Below, piece after piece: positions 12,786 to 24,493 of a stretch of DNA of 64,000 nt. This DNA comes from Aptenodytes patagonicus. Taxonomy: Eukaryota > Chordata > Aves > Sphenisciformes > Spheniscidae. The notes under the pieces were generated by a model. That model ran no database searches and was not told the origin of the DNA. It saw only the letters and a program-made list of their open reading frames with translations. The stretch's first letter is position 1. Every line of letters starts with the position of its first letter. The stretch lies in the NCBI RefSeq assembly GCF_965638725.1, contig NC_134982.1, positions 57,783,816-57,847,815 of the forward strand, given 5' to 3'. The position numbers were made by a program, and so were the translations under genes.

Positions 12786-15700
12786 CTTCCAAGAAATCTA
12801 AGGCCTCTGAAAGACATGCAAAACTTCATTGCCTTTGTTACTTTCCTACTTCTTTTTGTATATACAACTTTGGGATAAAAGCAGCCACTCTGTGTTGTGT
12901 TTGCACAATACCCAGCTCAGCAGATCTGGTCCGTCTCTGGGGTTTCTACATTCTGCTGAAAAGCCTGCAAACCTTCCCTGTATTCTCCAGGCAGCCATCA
13001 AGCTTGCGTTCCTGCAAGAGCCCAGGCTGGCTCTCCGGCTGACTGAAGGCACTACCAGGTACTTTGCTCCTGCACTCCCCTTTGCCCCATGCCCTTTGCC
13101 CCATGCCAGTTCTGAAACAATGCTGCTGTCCTTCCAAGAGATCTCCGCTCCCATTTGTACCAGCTGTGCCAGCCTGGAAAACAAACATATTCCTGCTGCT
13201 TGTATAAACAGTTACATGGTGGTGCTCACTGTGTCCCATCTCTACATAGGCTGAGACCGATGTAAACACTTGTGCCTTGTCCAAGAAGTGGACCATCTTC
13301 ATTGCAGCGACTCCCAGCAGTGATAAAATAGTGCAGGATTTCTAGCAGAATCTTGCTCTCATCAAAAAAGGTACCTGTCAGCTGCTGCCATTTCACTGCA
13401 GTCCTTAAGCAAAATCTCAGGGACTCATTTGAAAATATTTGGTTTAAATGGGGGAACACTGTGCTCTGGGGGCTTTGTAAAATAAACGCCTGTTTGGTAG
13501 CATAATAAAATGGGAAGGTCTGAAAGCATTTCTCCCTTGGCGCTACATCATATTGTCCTTTCCTTGATTTCCATGTAGTCTCCTGTTCCCTACAAACTTC
13601 AGATGAAAAAATTCTTTGTACTGAGAAAATATAACAGAGCTGCTGCTTGAGTACTGCTCTTGCATTTAGAGGTGTGTTGGTGCTCCTTTCCTGGAGCAGT
13701 CCTGGCTGTTAATGCAGCAGTGTGCACCGGTCAGTGCCTGACCCTGAGACTGGCCCCTTGCCAATAATCAAAACCTCCCACAGAATAAAGTTCTGCTCAT
13801 TCTCAGTGGGAAAAGCAGGTCCTTGGTTAACTTTACTGCCTTTTTCTCATCCAATTCTTATGGCAGCAGTCCCCAGATGGCACTGTTTGGCCATCCTATG
13901 TGTTTTTTTCTTGTTAGCTTTTTTTTTTTTTAAAGTTCATAGGCAGTGTACAGTCTTTGAAGACACACTATATTCTTCCATACAGAAGGAAGGGCTGCTT
14001 CCTAGGAACCATGGCTTGGTGATGGGATTGATCATTTCTTCGTGTTTTTGGAGTCTCCCCCATAGAAATGGCTTCATTCTTTTTGACTGTCAGTGTTTCA
14101 CAATGCTCTGCTCTCCCCAAACCCCTTCCTCCCATGACAGATCTTCTCCTCTCTCACCTTTGAATATTCTTCAAGTATTGCAGGCAGCAAGAAGCTGATA
14201 GCACACCACCACTGTACCTGGATAGATGGTATATCCTGAAGCATCATACTCACAACCTGCTATCTTTCTTTGCAGCTCTAAATTTCCATGCTTCTACTGT
14301 CACGGGTGTTTGTGTTTCTTTCCCTTTTTTGATGTCTTTTTTATGACTGCTTCCATTGTTAACTTCAACTACTTAAAGAAAACCAAGACAACTTCGATAC
14401 ATTTTTCTCCAGATAGAGTCACAAGCTAATAAGGGACCGCTAAGCTGTTAATAACTACTAAGATGGCTACTGCTATAGTTTGAGGAAAAGCCAAAGAGTC
14501 GTTTTTGTTGTTGCATTCAGTACTCAGGAAGGAGATTTAAGACCAAATAAAAACATGGTAACACAACGGACGGAAATGTTCAGGGAGAGAAGCATAGTGG
14601 TGGTGAAACCTGTTCTCAGGTAAAGAGGATTACGTTCCTCATCTAGTAAGGGAAATAGTGAGGTTCAGAAAGAAAGAAAATGTCTGTTCAGTCAAGTCAT
14701 GTCAAAACAACAAAAGGAGGAAGACAGACTTACTGTTACTCAGTTTGGGATGCTGAGGAATAGCTGATTTAGAGAAGGAAGGACAGAGGCGGTATGTGCT
14801 GACTGCAATAGCCCATTCAGAGACAGGACCGATCTGTGATGTCCTATGGGTCATAACTTGTTTACATCTTTACTAATGATTTTTGGCACAAGAATTATAA
14901 CTGGAATATTTAAGGAGATAAGAGTGATGATACAGCATGAGTTTTAGTAACCTGAAGTGGTAAGATCATGATCTTGAGAACAAGCAGCTAGAATCTTTGT
15001 TATCAGCTGGAAATACATCAGAGGTGGTGTAGGAGGAACGAAACATGTGAGGGCATGCCAGTTACAAGATGATCAGGCTACTGGTGGGGCACAACTGTGG
15101 AGAAGCCATTCAGCTATGTCATGGCAATTGCCAGCAGAGAGGAAAGAGACTCTGAGAGTCACAAGTGGCCTACTGAGGGCTCCTTTGAAACACGGTGCGC
15201 AGCGCTGGTCACTTGCAATATTGGAATGAGGCCTGGTGTGACAAATGATAATCTTGGTGGGTGCAGCACAGCCGAAAGGGGCCGAGGTGCAATGACAGTG
15301 TCTTCTACAAAGTCATCAGTGCAGGGGGATGAAAACCAGCTGGGAGTGAGAGAAGCTAAGCTGGATGACACACAGTGCTGTCACATGAACAAGGGATCAC
15401 CGATATGTTGAGGGTGGAAATTAGCAGCTTTCTAGCAACTTCAAGTCATCTTTTTGGAACAGGCTAAGAAGCCTGAATAACAGCAAGATGGAGTGTGACA
15501 GGTTTATGGAAGACAGCGTATAAGAGGATGGGAAAGGGATGGTTTCACTGGCTGAGGGGTGCGCTCTTAATCTACTTTCCTGTGCCATTTTACTTGAAAA
15601 GAGAGATGTGATTTCTCACAATTAGTTCTTCCTTGTAGAGTTGTATCAGACAGCTTTTTGGGACTGAGCTTAATCACTGTTACAAATAAAAACCCACACA

Positions 15701-16758
15701 AAACAGAGAGAAAAACAAAGAAAAAAATCTTGACCTCCTGTTGTAGCTATTATACTCTGTGGTTTTGGTGTTCTGGGTATGCTGATAATTAAACTCGCAG
15801 CTCAATCTGCTGCAGTTTAAATGGAGTGGGTAATGGAAGACTTCTGTTTCAATAGAAGAGAATACCCAGTTGCCTGCCTTAACAGTAGAGGCATTCCAGG
15901 AATGGAAAACCATTCTTACCAAGGGCTATATAGAAATCTCATCTTCTTCATGGTTCTTGATTCTTAGTTACAGTAATTCTTGTGCCCATTGAAAGCTTTC
16001 AAAAGTCATTGAAATGGACACAAAATATTCCTAACTTCTTTTTTTTCTGCTATCAGGAACACTGGTGACCTTTGAAAATCTTCCAAAAGCTCAGCCAATT
16101 TCAGTGTTGCTGTGACCCAAACCTCATTCTTCATCTACACTTTGAGAAAATAGGCACTGAGGATGGCTAAAGTAGGGGAGAGATCTTGCTTAAGCCTTGT
16201 TTCACTTGATGGATGTGCCAGAAGCTGTTTTGGAAATGAAAAGAAAGCTCAGACAAGGAAACTTTGTCAGTTTACTAGTGCAGATAAGCTTAACAGCCTG
16301 CAATCGGATGTAAGGACTCCTTGCCTGATTTCCTCTAGAAATAGGACTTATAGTGTCTCTATATGTCAGTGTCAGTCCATCTTAATGTTATAATCCCCTT
16401 GTCAAGTACAAAGAAACACGGCAGAGAAGCAGCAATGCTGCATGACTTGAGGAAACCGGTGGCTGAGTTAAGTGGGGAGGACCTATGAAGGGCTGGAAGC
16501 AGTAAAGCAAACTTCTGTCTTACTAGACCTTAGGAATCCATGAGTCTTCATAAATGCCTCAATGGCAGAGGAAGCAAGAGGTCCAGCCATCTCAAGAAAT
16601 GAAACTGTAGAAAACCTAGTTGGTTTTGTTTTTCTGCTTGGCAAATCACCGTTTTCTTGGCCTGGCTGCAGTAGGCAGGTGCAAACACAGGGACAAAACC
16701 CAGGGAGTCTCCTTGCTCAGGTAACATGCTCAGGAATGTCCACATTGACAAAAACTCC
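12786..16758. other. Intergenic, nothing recognised
   Basis: No recognised gene or repeat apart from a short T-run near 13920. The longest open frames, for example 13722-14198 on plus, have no domain signature and low-complexity hydrophobic composition. I treat them as chance. Confidence 0.5.
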
Positions 16759-17302
16759 TGTCGTGGTTTAATCTCAGTCGGCAACTAAGCACCACACAGC
16801 CGCTTGCTCACTCCCCCCAGCCGGTGGGATGGGGGAGAGAATTGGAAGAGCACAAGTGAGAAAAAACTCGTGGGTTGAGATCAAAAACAGTTTAATAATT
16901 GAAATAAAATGATAATAATAATAATATGATTACAATAATAATAATACACAAAGCAAGTGATGCACAGTACAATTGCTCACCACCCGCCGACCGATGCCCA
17001 GCCAGTCCCCAAGCAGCGGCACCCCCGGCCAGCTTTCCCCAGTTTATGTACTGAGCATGATGTCACATGGTATGGAATGTCCCTTTGGCCAGTTTGGCTG
17101 TGCCCCCTCCCAGCTTCTTGTGCACCTCCAGCCTTCTCAGTCAGTAGAGCATGGAAAACTAAAAAGTCCTTGACTAGTGTAAGCATTACCTAGCAACAAC
17201 TAAAACATCGGTGCGTTATCAACTTTGTTCTCATCCTAAATCCAAAACACTGTACCAGCTACTAGAAAGGAAATTAACTCTATCCCTGCCGAAAGCAGGA
17301 CA
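16759..17302 (-). mobile_element. Solo LTR, avian ERVL-like family, copy 1
   Basis: A 544-bp element with TG...CA ends: TGTCGTGG at the left and GCAGGACA at the right on the plus strand. It aligns along its length with copies at 44.2 kb and 59.7 kb. Its own transcription orientation is minus. An ATTAAA poly(A) signal lies at 16891-16896 (plus-strand TTTAAT). The flanking 5-mers ACTCC and ACCCC are a near-perfect target duplication, consistent with the 5-bp duplications of ERVL elements. The family's CRE is mutated here (TGATGTCA) and the TATA box is degraded. No internal retroviral genes flank it, so it is solo. An AAT-rich microsatellite lies inside at about 16905-16946. Confidence 0.88.
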
Positions 17303-20300
17303 ACCCCACCTCCTGGGTCTTGGTCCCAGTCTACATTTATACGTATTTTGATTTGTTCCCACGTTCCCTTTGGAAGTGCAGCATCTTCACCCCACAGAAA
17401 ACACAGCACTGCCATTGCAGAAGCAACCTGGGAAAACACCCACAGCAATGGGCTTGGAGCTCTAGTTTATTCGGGGCATGGAGGAGAGTGGGCCCAGGTA
17501 TGATGCAAAATGACTCTGGCACACACAGGAGCAGCTAGCCCTTCCCCACAGGGGAGGAAGTGGGTACGTCTGCCTGGCAGGCTGTTAATTGATGACGAAG
17601 CTATCAAAGCCAGAAGTTCTAGCTACAGAGTATTGGAAGAGATTTATCCTGAAAATATAAGCACTTGAAAACCTCTTTGAGAATTTACTGATGCCACAGT
17701 TTGACAATGCTGATGCATTACCTTAGGTGACTAAAGACAGCTAAGTTACTCTTTCTCCCCCCCCCCAACACTTTTCCTTTCAATAATTTGTCCCTGATAC
17801 GTTCTTCTTTCCTGTGCCTGCACAGTAACAAACGCTGTTTCCTGACCTCTCTGCAGCCACTGACACATCTTATTAAGGACCCTTGTATAGGTTCAGCTTT
17901 TCCCTTGGTGATGGCTTGGCTATTCAGATTTGACAAACAAAGTGCACACTTCAGTTAGCAAATGGGCAAACAGCTTGCACTCTTAATGCCTGCTAGACTT
18001 TCTCATTTTCTTCTTTCTTAAGCTAAACAGTTGAATAGCGCCTGAGACAAGGAGGTTTATGATGCTAGCTTGGTACAGCATGCCATTTGCCAGCAGCAAA
18101 AAGCAACACATAAAGACCTCTTCCCTGGAAACAAGTATTCGTGGTAAGAAGTGTCAGAGAAGAAGCTGGTTTCTAAAACAAGAAGTGCTTACATTACACG
18201 TTGGTATTTTGCACACCATAAAGAATGTGGTGTTTAGCTATTAATAAATATCTAGGCTTGAAGTAAATAAAAGCCAGTGTTACTGAACATCTGGCACCTG
18301 CAGGTGAATTCTGAAGTTAGTTCATTTCAGAATGAAGACTTGGGCTCAGAGAAAGGAGAGATGTGGGACAAGAAGGCTACAAAGGTAAAAAAAAGCTTGG
18401 CTAGGATTTCTTGCTTAGGAAGGTTATTTCAGTAAATTTATATGTCATGGAAAAATATAACTACATTTCCTCCTTCAGCATTGTAATTGTTTATCACCAC
18501 TGTCCATAGGCACCCAGGAAAAGAGGATTTCTGCACCATGAGAAATTCTCAGCAGGACAAAGACCATGTGACTGAAGAAAGCCCTATAGCACCAGGCAGA
18601 TCAGGCAAACAAGGAGGGCTGGAGGGGGCTGAAGTCGTCACTTGCATGCTGGGGACAAACGTACTAATGTCATGGAGAGGGAGCAGCTAAGCAGGAAAAG
18701 GAGCAGTCCTGTTTCTTGCAGCTGCAGGGTGCAGTTGCCGGATTCCCCAGTGACCAAGATGCAAACGTGGTTGTTGCACGTGTTCTGGTTGGGATGTTCA
18801 TATCGTGCCCCTTTTCTGCCACTGCCCTGTGGATTCTTTGGCACCTGCTAAGGGGTCAGCTTACACCACAGAGAGTTTTCTTGGTGGGGACACTGATAGA
18901 GTCTGTTTGCTTTCTCCAGGTTCTCATTAAACCTGGAAGAACCTAGTACCACCGGGACCCCTGTTCACTGCCTCTCTAGAAATGAGCTAAGGCTGTCAGG
19001 AAGAGCAGGAGAGAGACTGTCAAACATAGAGCATGGCTGCACAAGATTTTTTTCCTTAGGAATAAGAAGCAGAGTAGGAAAAGAAATGGGATTAAAGGAG
19101 GAGACAGTAAGATAAGGGGGCAAAATTAGAGGGAGGGGAGATTTTGGTCAGTTTCCACGTGTAAAGCAAGGCTGTTGCTTCAGCTGTGCCCTGATTTGGC
19201 TCCTTCTCTCCGTGCCTGCCTTGAAAACTAGATGGCTGGCATTACTCTAGCTGGTGGAGTCTCCTGATGTTTGGGGGGTTTCACACATTTGTACCACCAG
19301 AATCAGTCCATCTATTTAAGTGGTTTTAGAAGTTTTCCTTGAGGACTTATTCTTTTTCATTCATGTTTTATCCAGCCCATTTAGACTGAGTGGAAAACTA
19401 ACATTGGGTCAGAGCATCCCAAAATCTGTTCTAACCAGCAGCACATGTGGGGATCGGGCTCAGCGGTCCCAGCCTGTGCTTGCAGCTCTCAGAGAACCTG
19501 CACGGATGGGAGCACAAATGCAGTTCTAAAGCCAGGACTTTCTTAAGCAGCAGTGACTGTTCACATCTCTCTACAGCCCTGTGTAGAGACAGGGGGATAG
19601 AGATACTGCTACGAAGCAGTGTAAGCTTGGAGTGCAGGGCTCTGGGTGAAACTAACAAGCAGCCTCTTCTTCAATCAATTCTTGCTCTGCAGCTTTGCTT
19701 CCCCTTTGAAAGCAAGTAATTTCATCCTGCAGCAAGGGTCAAGTCTGCAGTCTACAGAAACAAAACAGACTTTGATTTCCGTCAGCTCACCATCTCAGGC
19801 TTTATCAGGGGTTATCTTCTTCAGTGATCCCCGTCTGCCTCAATCTCAAATCCCATAAGCTCTGCAAGTATGGTCTCCAAAGTATCGAAACCTGAAGGTA
19901 GACTCTGTGCGTGTGTGTGCACGTGTGTGTGTGTAAAGATAGACAATCAATTATTTGACGCAGATAAAGCTATTGAATTATTTTTTAATATATTTTTGCT
20001 GTTTAATTCTCCTGTATGTGCAGAAATTCCCATTTGGTCTCAGATTTGAGAAGCAGGGTTTACAATGACAGTGCTTCTGCACTGTCTTTTGCCTCAGCAA
20101 CTACAAACCTCTGGAGACTTTGCAGTGCACCAGAATGGAGGAGGGAGATTCACACTTCAGTAGGCAGTCTTTGATAACCTTTTGTGATGTTTTACCATGG
20201 CTTAAAACCAGCAGAGACCTGACATACATTCAAATTGCCAGGTATGGAAGAACGGAGAAATGAGAGGACAGAAAAAATTGCTATGTGTCCTTCCGGATTT

Positions 20301-23300
20301 CTAACTACATAGTAGTGCTTTCAGAGTGTCAGATCACCTTGGCAAGTCTTTTCTTTTTATTACAGCTTCACTTAACTGATATGCTACACTCCCCTTGCAT
20401 GTTAGAACAGTGGCTTTTACTTACACTGGTCAATTTTGCCACTGTCCCCATTCCTGCTACTCTTGTGTGTTCCCCGATACAGTACTGAATGTATTAGGGA
20501 CAAGTTTAACAAGTATCACTCTGATTATAGAAAAGGGATGCTTGTTTAAACCTGCAGCATGCGATGTTCACATACCTGACCTTGTCAAGTTTGGAAGAAA
20601 TGTGCAGGTTTCACATCGACACACACAACACACTCACATGGGACATCCTGTTAAATTAGGACCAGAGAGGGAGAGTATCTGAGGCAGTTCAAAGAGCAAG
20701 GTGGTAAGCTGCAGATCCCCAGAAGTTATTAACTTAACAGCAGGTAAAGAGACCTGAGAGCAAGACTACAAGGGAATCAGTCAAAATAAGGTTAAGAGAA
20801 GGGGAAAGAAGAAAAGAAACTGAGGAAACTGGCTGCATATTGGCTGTATTTGAAACTAGAGGAGAGGGGAAGATTGGGCCTTTTTTTCCAGTCAAAATGA
20901 GAAACGTAAGAAGTGAAAGAATCAGGAGAAAAGGAGCTGGGGAAGCAGACGTGCTGGGTACTAACGTGTGCAGCATTTCATTAAGTGCTAGCAGAGGACA
21001 CAGAGACTGTTGGAAGGTGGTGTTCTCCTCCCTCATGGGACACACCAACTTTTTGTCTTACCTGCTTTTTAATTGTTGCCCTAGTAAAGAAAAGCCTTGA
21101 GGGATGCCAGAGAGATTAACAACATCACCTGGCTGCTTTAAGTGTTGGTTGCAAAGAGCTTCACCGAAGTGTGTTCCTACTGGTTTAGTGGAACCAGTGG
21201 TAGGCATGGTGAAGACAAGGTTTGGTTGGCTTTCTGTCTGCCAATTTCTCAGCAGGTTTGAGGCAATGCCTCTAGTGAGGGCAGGGCACAGCACCTTAAA
21301 TTCCTTCTTCTTCCTCAAGACACAGAGCAGTAAGTTTGCTTGAGTGGCTCTTCACAACAGCGGCAGTAGCAGCGTGCTGCTCCTGCAGAGACAGATGCAG
21401 ATTCATCTCCCAGGTGGATGAGTTGCACTGTGCTCTAAAACGCTTGCTGGCTCTGATGATATGACAGCCTTCTGAGTGGCATGAATTGCACTTTAATGCA
21501 CAACCTTTCCTGACATTCTGACATGAACGTTTAACCCTCTAAAGGCTATTTAAGTTAGTCAGCGCCCCTTGGCATAAACTGGTGCACACAACACTGGTCG
21601 TGTGCTTACAAACTGGGGAGCACACAAACATTTCCTCCGAGTTCTCATGTAATGACCAGCTCTCACAGGGCATAAATCTGTTACGCACAACGGAAGAGGT
21701 TACACCCAAAAACTTGTAAAATGGCCACAGAAACGCAGAGCAGCAATTGTGAGTATATTATGCTATAATATACCTATAGACTCGTAGACAATTACTCAGT
21801 CAGATCTAAAGTCTTGTGCAGTGCTGATTTTTTTTCCTAGATATTTGATGCCGGTAGTTAAGTGCAACAATAATGAACTTGAAAGCATGTTGCTGCAAGA
21901 ACTTGCCAAATGGTGATGGGGTGACATGGTGATGCTACTCAGTAAATGCCCAGAGATAGGTCCTGGGGAGTGTGAGCCACGTGCCAGCTCGTGTATTTAT
22001 GTCTGTGGAGAAATCCTTTTGCATGAACACAGATATTTTGATCTTAGGCGGGAATTTGAAGGTATGAACCACAGAGAAAGTTGCAGTGTTTGGGGAATTT
22101 CCACCTTATTCCTGAAGGGGAAAGTGCTGTAATATTTGCCCAGGAAATAAAAAGAAGACAGACATTTCTTGTTACTGTTTTACGATTTATAAACACTGCC
22201 TACATTAGGGTGCTTTATATTTGTTAGCGGAGTTCACCTTTCTTATTTTCTGCTTGGAGAGTCTCACTCACTAGTTCAAGGTTTAAAGGAAAGCAGAAAA
22301 TGCCCATAAAAAGTAACAAATACAGCTTTTCTAGACATACAAATAATGTAACTTTGAGGCATTAACATGCCTGAAGACATTTTAGAGCTGGAAGCACACA
22401 TACAATGGCCTGGACTAAAAGCCAGAAGTTTCCTTTTGCCCTTTCCTACTGATTTAAAGCCTTGCACATTCTCTCTGAATTTCATTGCACTGTCCATAGT
22501 CAGCTGCAGTTAATTATTGAATACTAACTTTCATGGGCCTTGAAAGCCATGCTTCTGGAAAGAAACAACCGAACCATACCTACAAAAATGCAATTTCTTT
22601 TTAACATAATGGCTTTGCATCTTCTTAGGAAATGGAAATGTTAGAAGCAGTCCAAGTAGAAGCATAAGGTGGTTAAAAGGGACCAGAAAAAGCAGTTACT
22701 ACATGGCCTCAACGTAGCACAGTGTTCAGGGATGTATTACACAATCTGCCATGTAAGCAGCGTGAGCCCACAGGGCAGAGTCTCCTTGATTTCTTCTCTG
22801 TATTCGGAGGCCCTAGCAAAGACCTGGAGGGATATGAAGTTCCATGAAGCTTTTATCCCAAACCCACCCATACATGCCTTTCACACCAAGGCAGCTTTGC
22901 CAGTGACAGCTGTTGAACAGCTGGCCAGTAAAAACTGGCAGTAAAAGCACAAAACTGACCAAACCTATGTGGGAAAACACTCTTGAAAGCATGGCACAAA
23001 GGCCTGTCTTTACACAAAACAGATCTTACTTTGCGTCGAGGGAAATGGCCTGGCAGGAGAACTGCTCTGGAGCCCAGTTATATGGTGCTTGGAGAGTCAC
23101 ATCAACATACACACAGCTATGGGATGATGGCTGTAAACAGGTGAAGTGCCACACTGGCATCAAGCTGTTGCAGCGCCGCTTTGTCTGGCAACAGACCACG
23201 ATGAGCTAAGCCCAGGATGGCGACTGGCACAGGCAGTCTGGGGGGCACTGGACTTAGATTAGGGAAAACGTGCCACCCACAGGTAAAGCTAAGGAGTTGT

Positions 23301-23814
23301 TATGTATGCTGCAAAAAGAACATACCACATTTTTCTGGCAAAGAGGTGGGACATATAAGAAGCAGTTTTGTTTGGGGGAATTAGATTTTGAGCTTCGAGG
23401 CTATCTTCCTGTATCAATGAGCATAGCAAGACCAGTGTCAGCTCTGCTTCACTGTGCAGAATGTCTTTTATTTCCTTTTTCAGAAAAATAAAGCCTTTTA
23501 AAACCTTGTTTCTCCTCCTTCACCTGCTGCGACCCGCCTGCTACAGTTTGTTTCCTTTCCAATGGAAAGATTAAAAGGCTACTACTGTTCGGCATTATTA
23601 AAAAGGTGGTGGTGGGGGAAAGATTCTGCTTGCTGAACACCTGCAACAGTCGCCGACTTCAGCTTCCTTCCTCACCTGCCATGCACCCTCTGCTGCCTCT
23701 TTACATAAAACCTCCCTGTCATCGCAGCTCGGGATTCAAACCCATGTTTTAGAGGAAGCAGCTCACGGCACTGCTAGTTCCTGGAGCAAACATCAGCTCG
23801 CAGCACAGGCTGCG
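17303..23814. other. Intergenic upstream of the PIGG CpG island, nothing recognised
   Basis: I see no known coding exon, RNA gene or transposon here. There is a C-run near 17758-17766, a GT-type simple repeat at about 19906-19934 and scattered AT-rich stretches. The ORFs are short, overlap on both strands and lack family motifs. Distal regulatory elements for PIGG could lie here but cannot be told apart by eye. Confidence 0.5.
19906..19934. repeat. (GT)n microsatellite
   Basis: Alternating GT run interrupted by GC and CACG, about 29 bp. Simple repeat only. Confidence 0.85.
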
Positions 23815-24096
23815 CGAGGGAGTGGCCGCGGCACAAATCACTCGTGGGAAGCCGAGGCCTCGGCACCTTCCTCTTCCTTCGGCATCGCAGCTCCGAGGGG
23901 GGACGGCCTCACCCCGCTGGCGCGGGGCAGCACGGCGGCCCCAGGCAGCCTGCCGATGCCATCCCTTAACGCCACGGCCTTTCGCCCCCCGCTCCAGCGG
24001 CTCCCCCGCCGCCGGGGGACGCGGGGACCGGCCTCCAGCCGGGCCGGGCCCCGCTGCTGAGCGCGGGCTGCTGGGAAGCCTAGCTATGCTGGCGTC

Positions 24097-24184
24097 CCAT
24101 TGGTGCGAGTGCGGGGGCCTACTTCCGGTTCGGGGGGGGGGGGGTCACACCTCTCGCAGAGGGGTTGGCTGGCCGCTGGCCAAT
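24097..24184. promoter_or_regulatory. Paired CCAAT boxes in opposite orientation
   Basis: CCATTGG (24097-24103) is a CCAAT box on the minus strand and GGCCAAT (24178-24184) is one on the plus strand. They flank the ETS site and the G-run. NF-Y binding is inferred from the motif. Oppositely oriented CCAAT boxes in a CpG island are often seen at divergent promoters. Confidence 0.45.
24121..24128 (+). promoter_or_regulatory. ETS-family site in the PIGG promoter
   Basis: ACTTCCGG matches the ETS/GABP consensus. It lies about 210 bp upstream of the start codon between the two CCAAT boxes. This is motif evidence only. Confidence 0.5.
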
Positions 24185-24333
24185 AGTAGGGCTCGGCGGG
24201 CTGGTACCGTGGTCGCTGGTTGGCCGGTCGTGGGGCAGGGGCGGGGAGAGGGGGAAGGGGCGGAGCGCCGCGGGTGCCGCCCCGGAGAGCCGGAGGAGCG
24301 GGGCCCGGCGGAGGTCGGCGCCGCCGGGGGAAG

Positions 24334-24493
24334 ATGCGGCTGCGCTCGGGTGTCTTCGCCGCCTCCTGCCTTCTGGTGGAGGCCCTGGGGGTCGCGCTCT
24401 TCCTCCGCGGCTTCTTCCCGGTGCCCGTCAGGTCCCTGCCCCGTAGAGAGGCCCGCGGGGACCCTCCCGCCGAACCGGCCCCGCCCGGCCCAG
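24334..24493 (+). CDS. PIGG: PIGG exon 1
   Basis: Encodes residues 1-53 plus one base. The ATG at 24334 has A at -3 and begins MRLRSG, matching the mammalian N-terminus. A hydrophobic segment containing LLVEALGVALFLRGFF forms the signal anchor, followed by an Arg/Pro-rich stem. The donor is CAG|GTAACC, phase 1. The proline-rich end is less conserved than the rest. Confidence 0.93.

Noticed and set aside
23720..23745. GGATTCAAACC, resembling a tRNA T-loop
   Set aside because: The surrounding bases do not form the T-stem or the rest of a cloverleaf.
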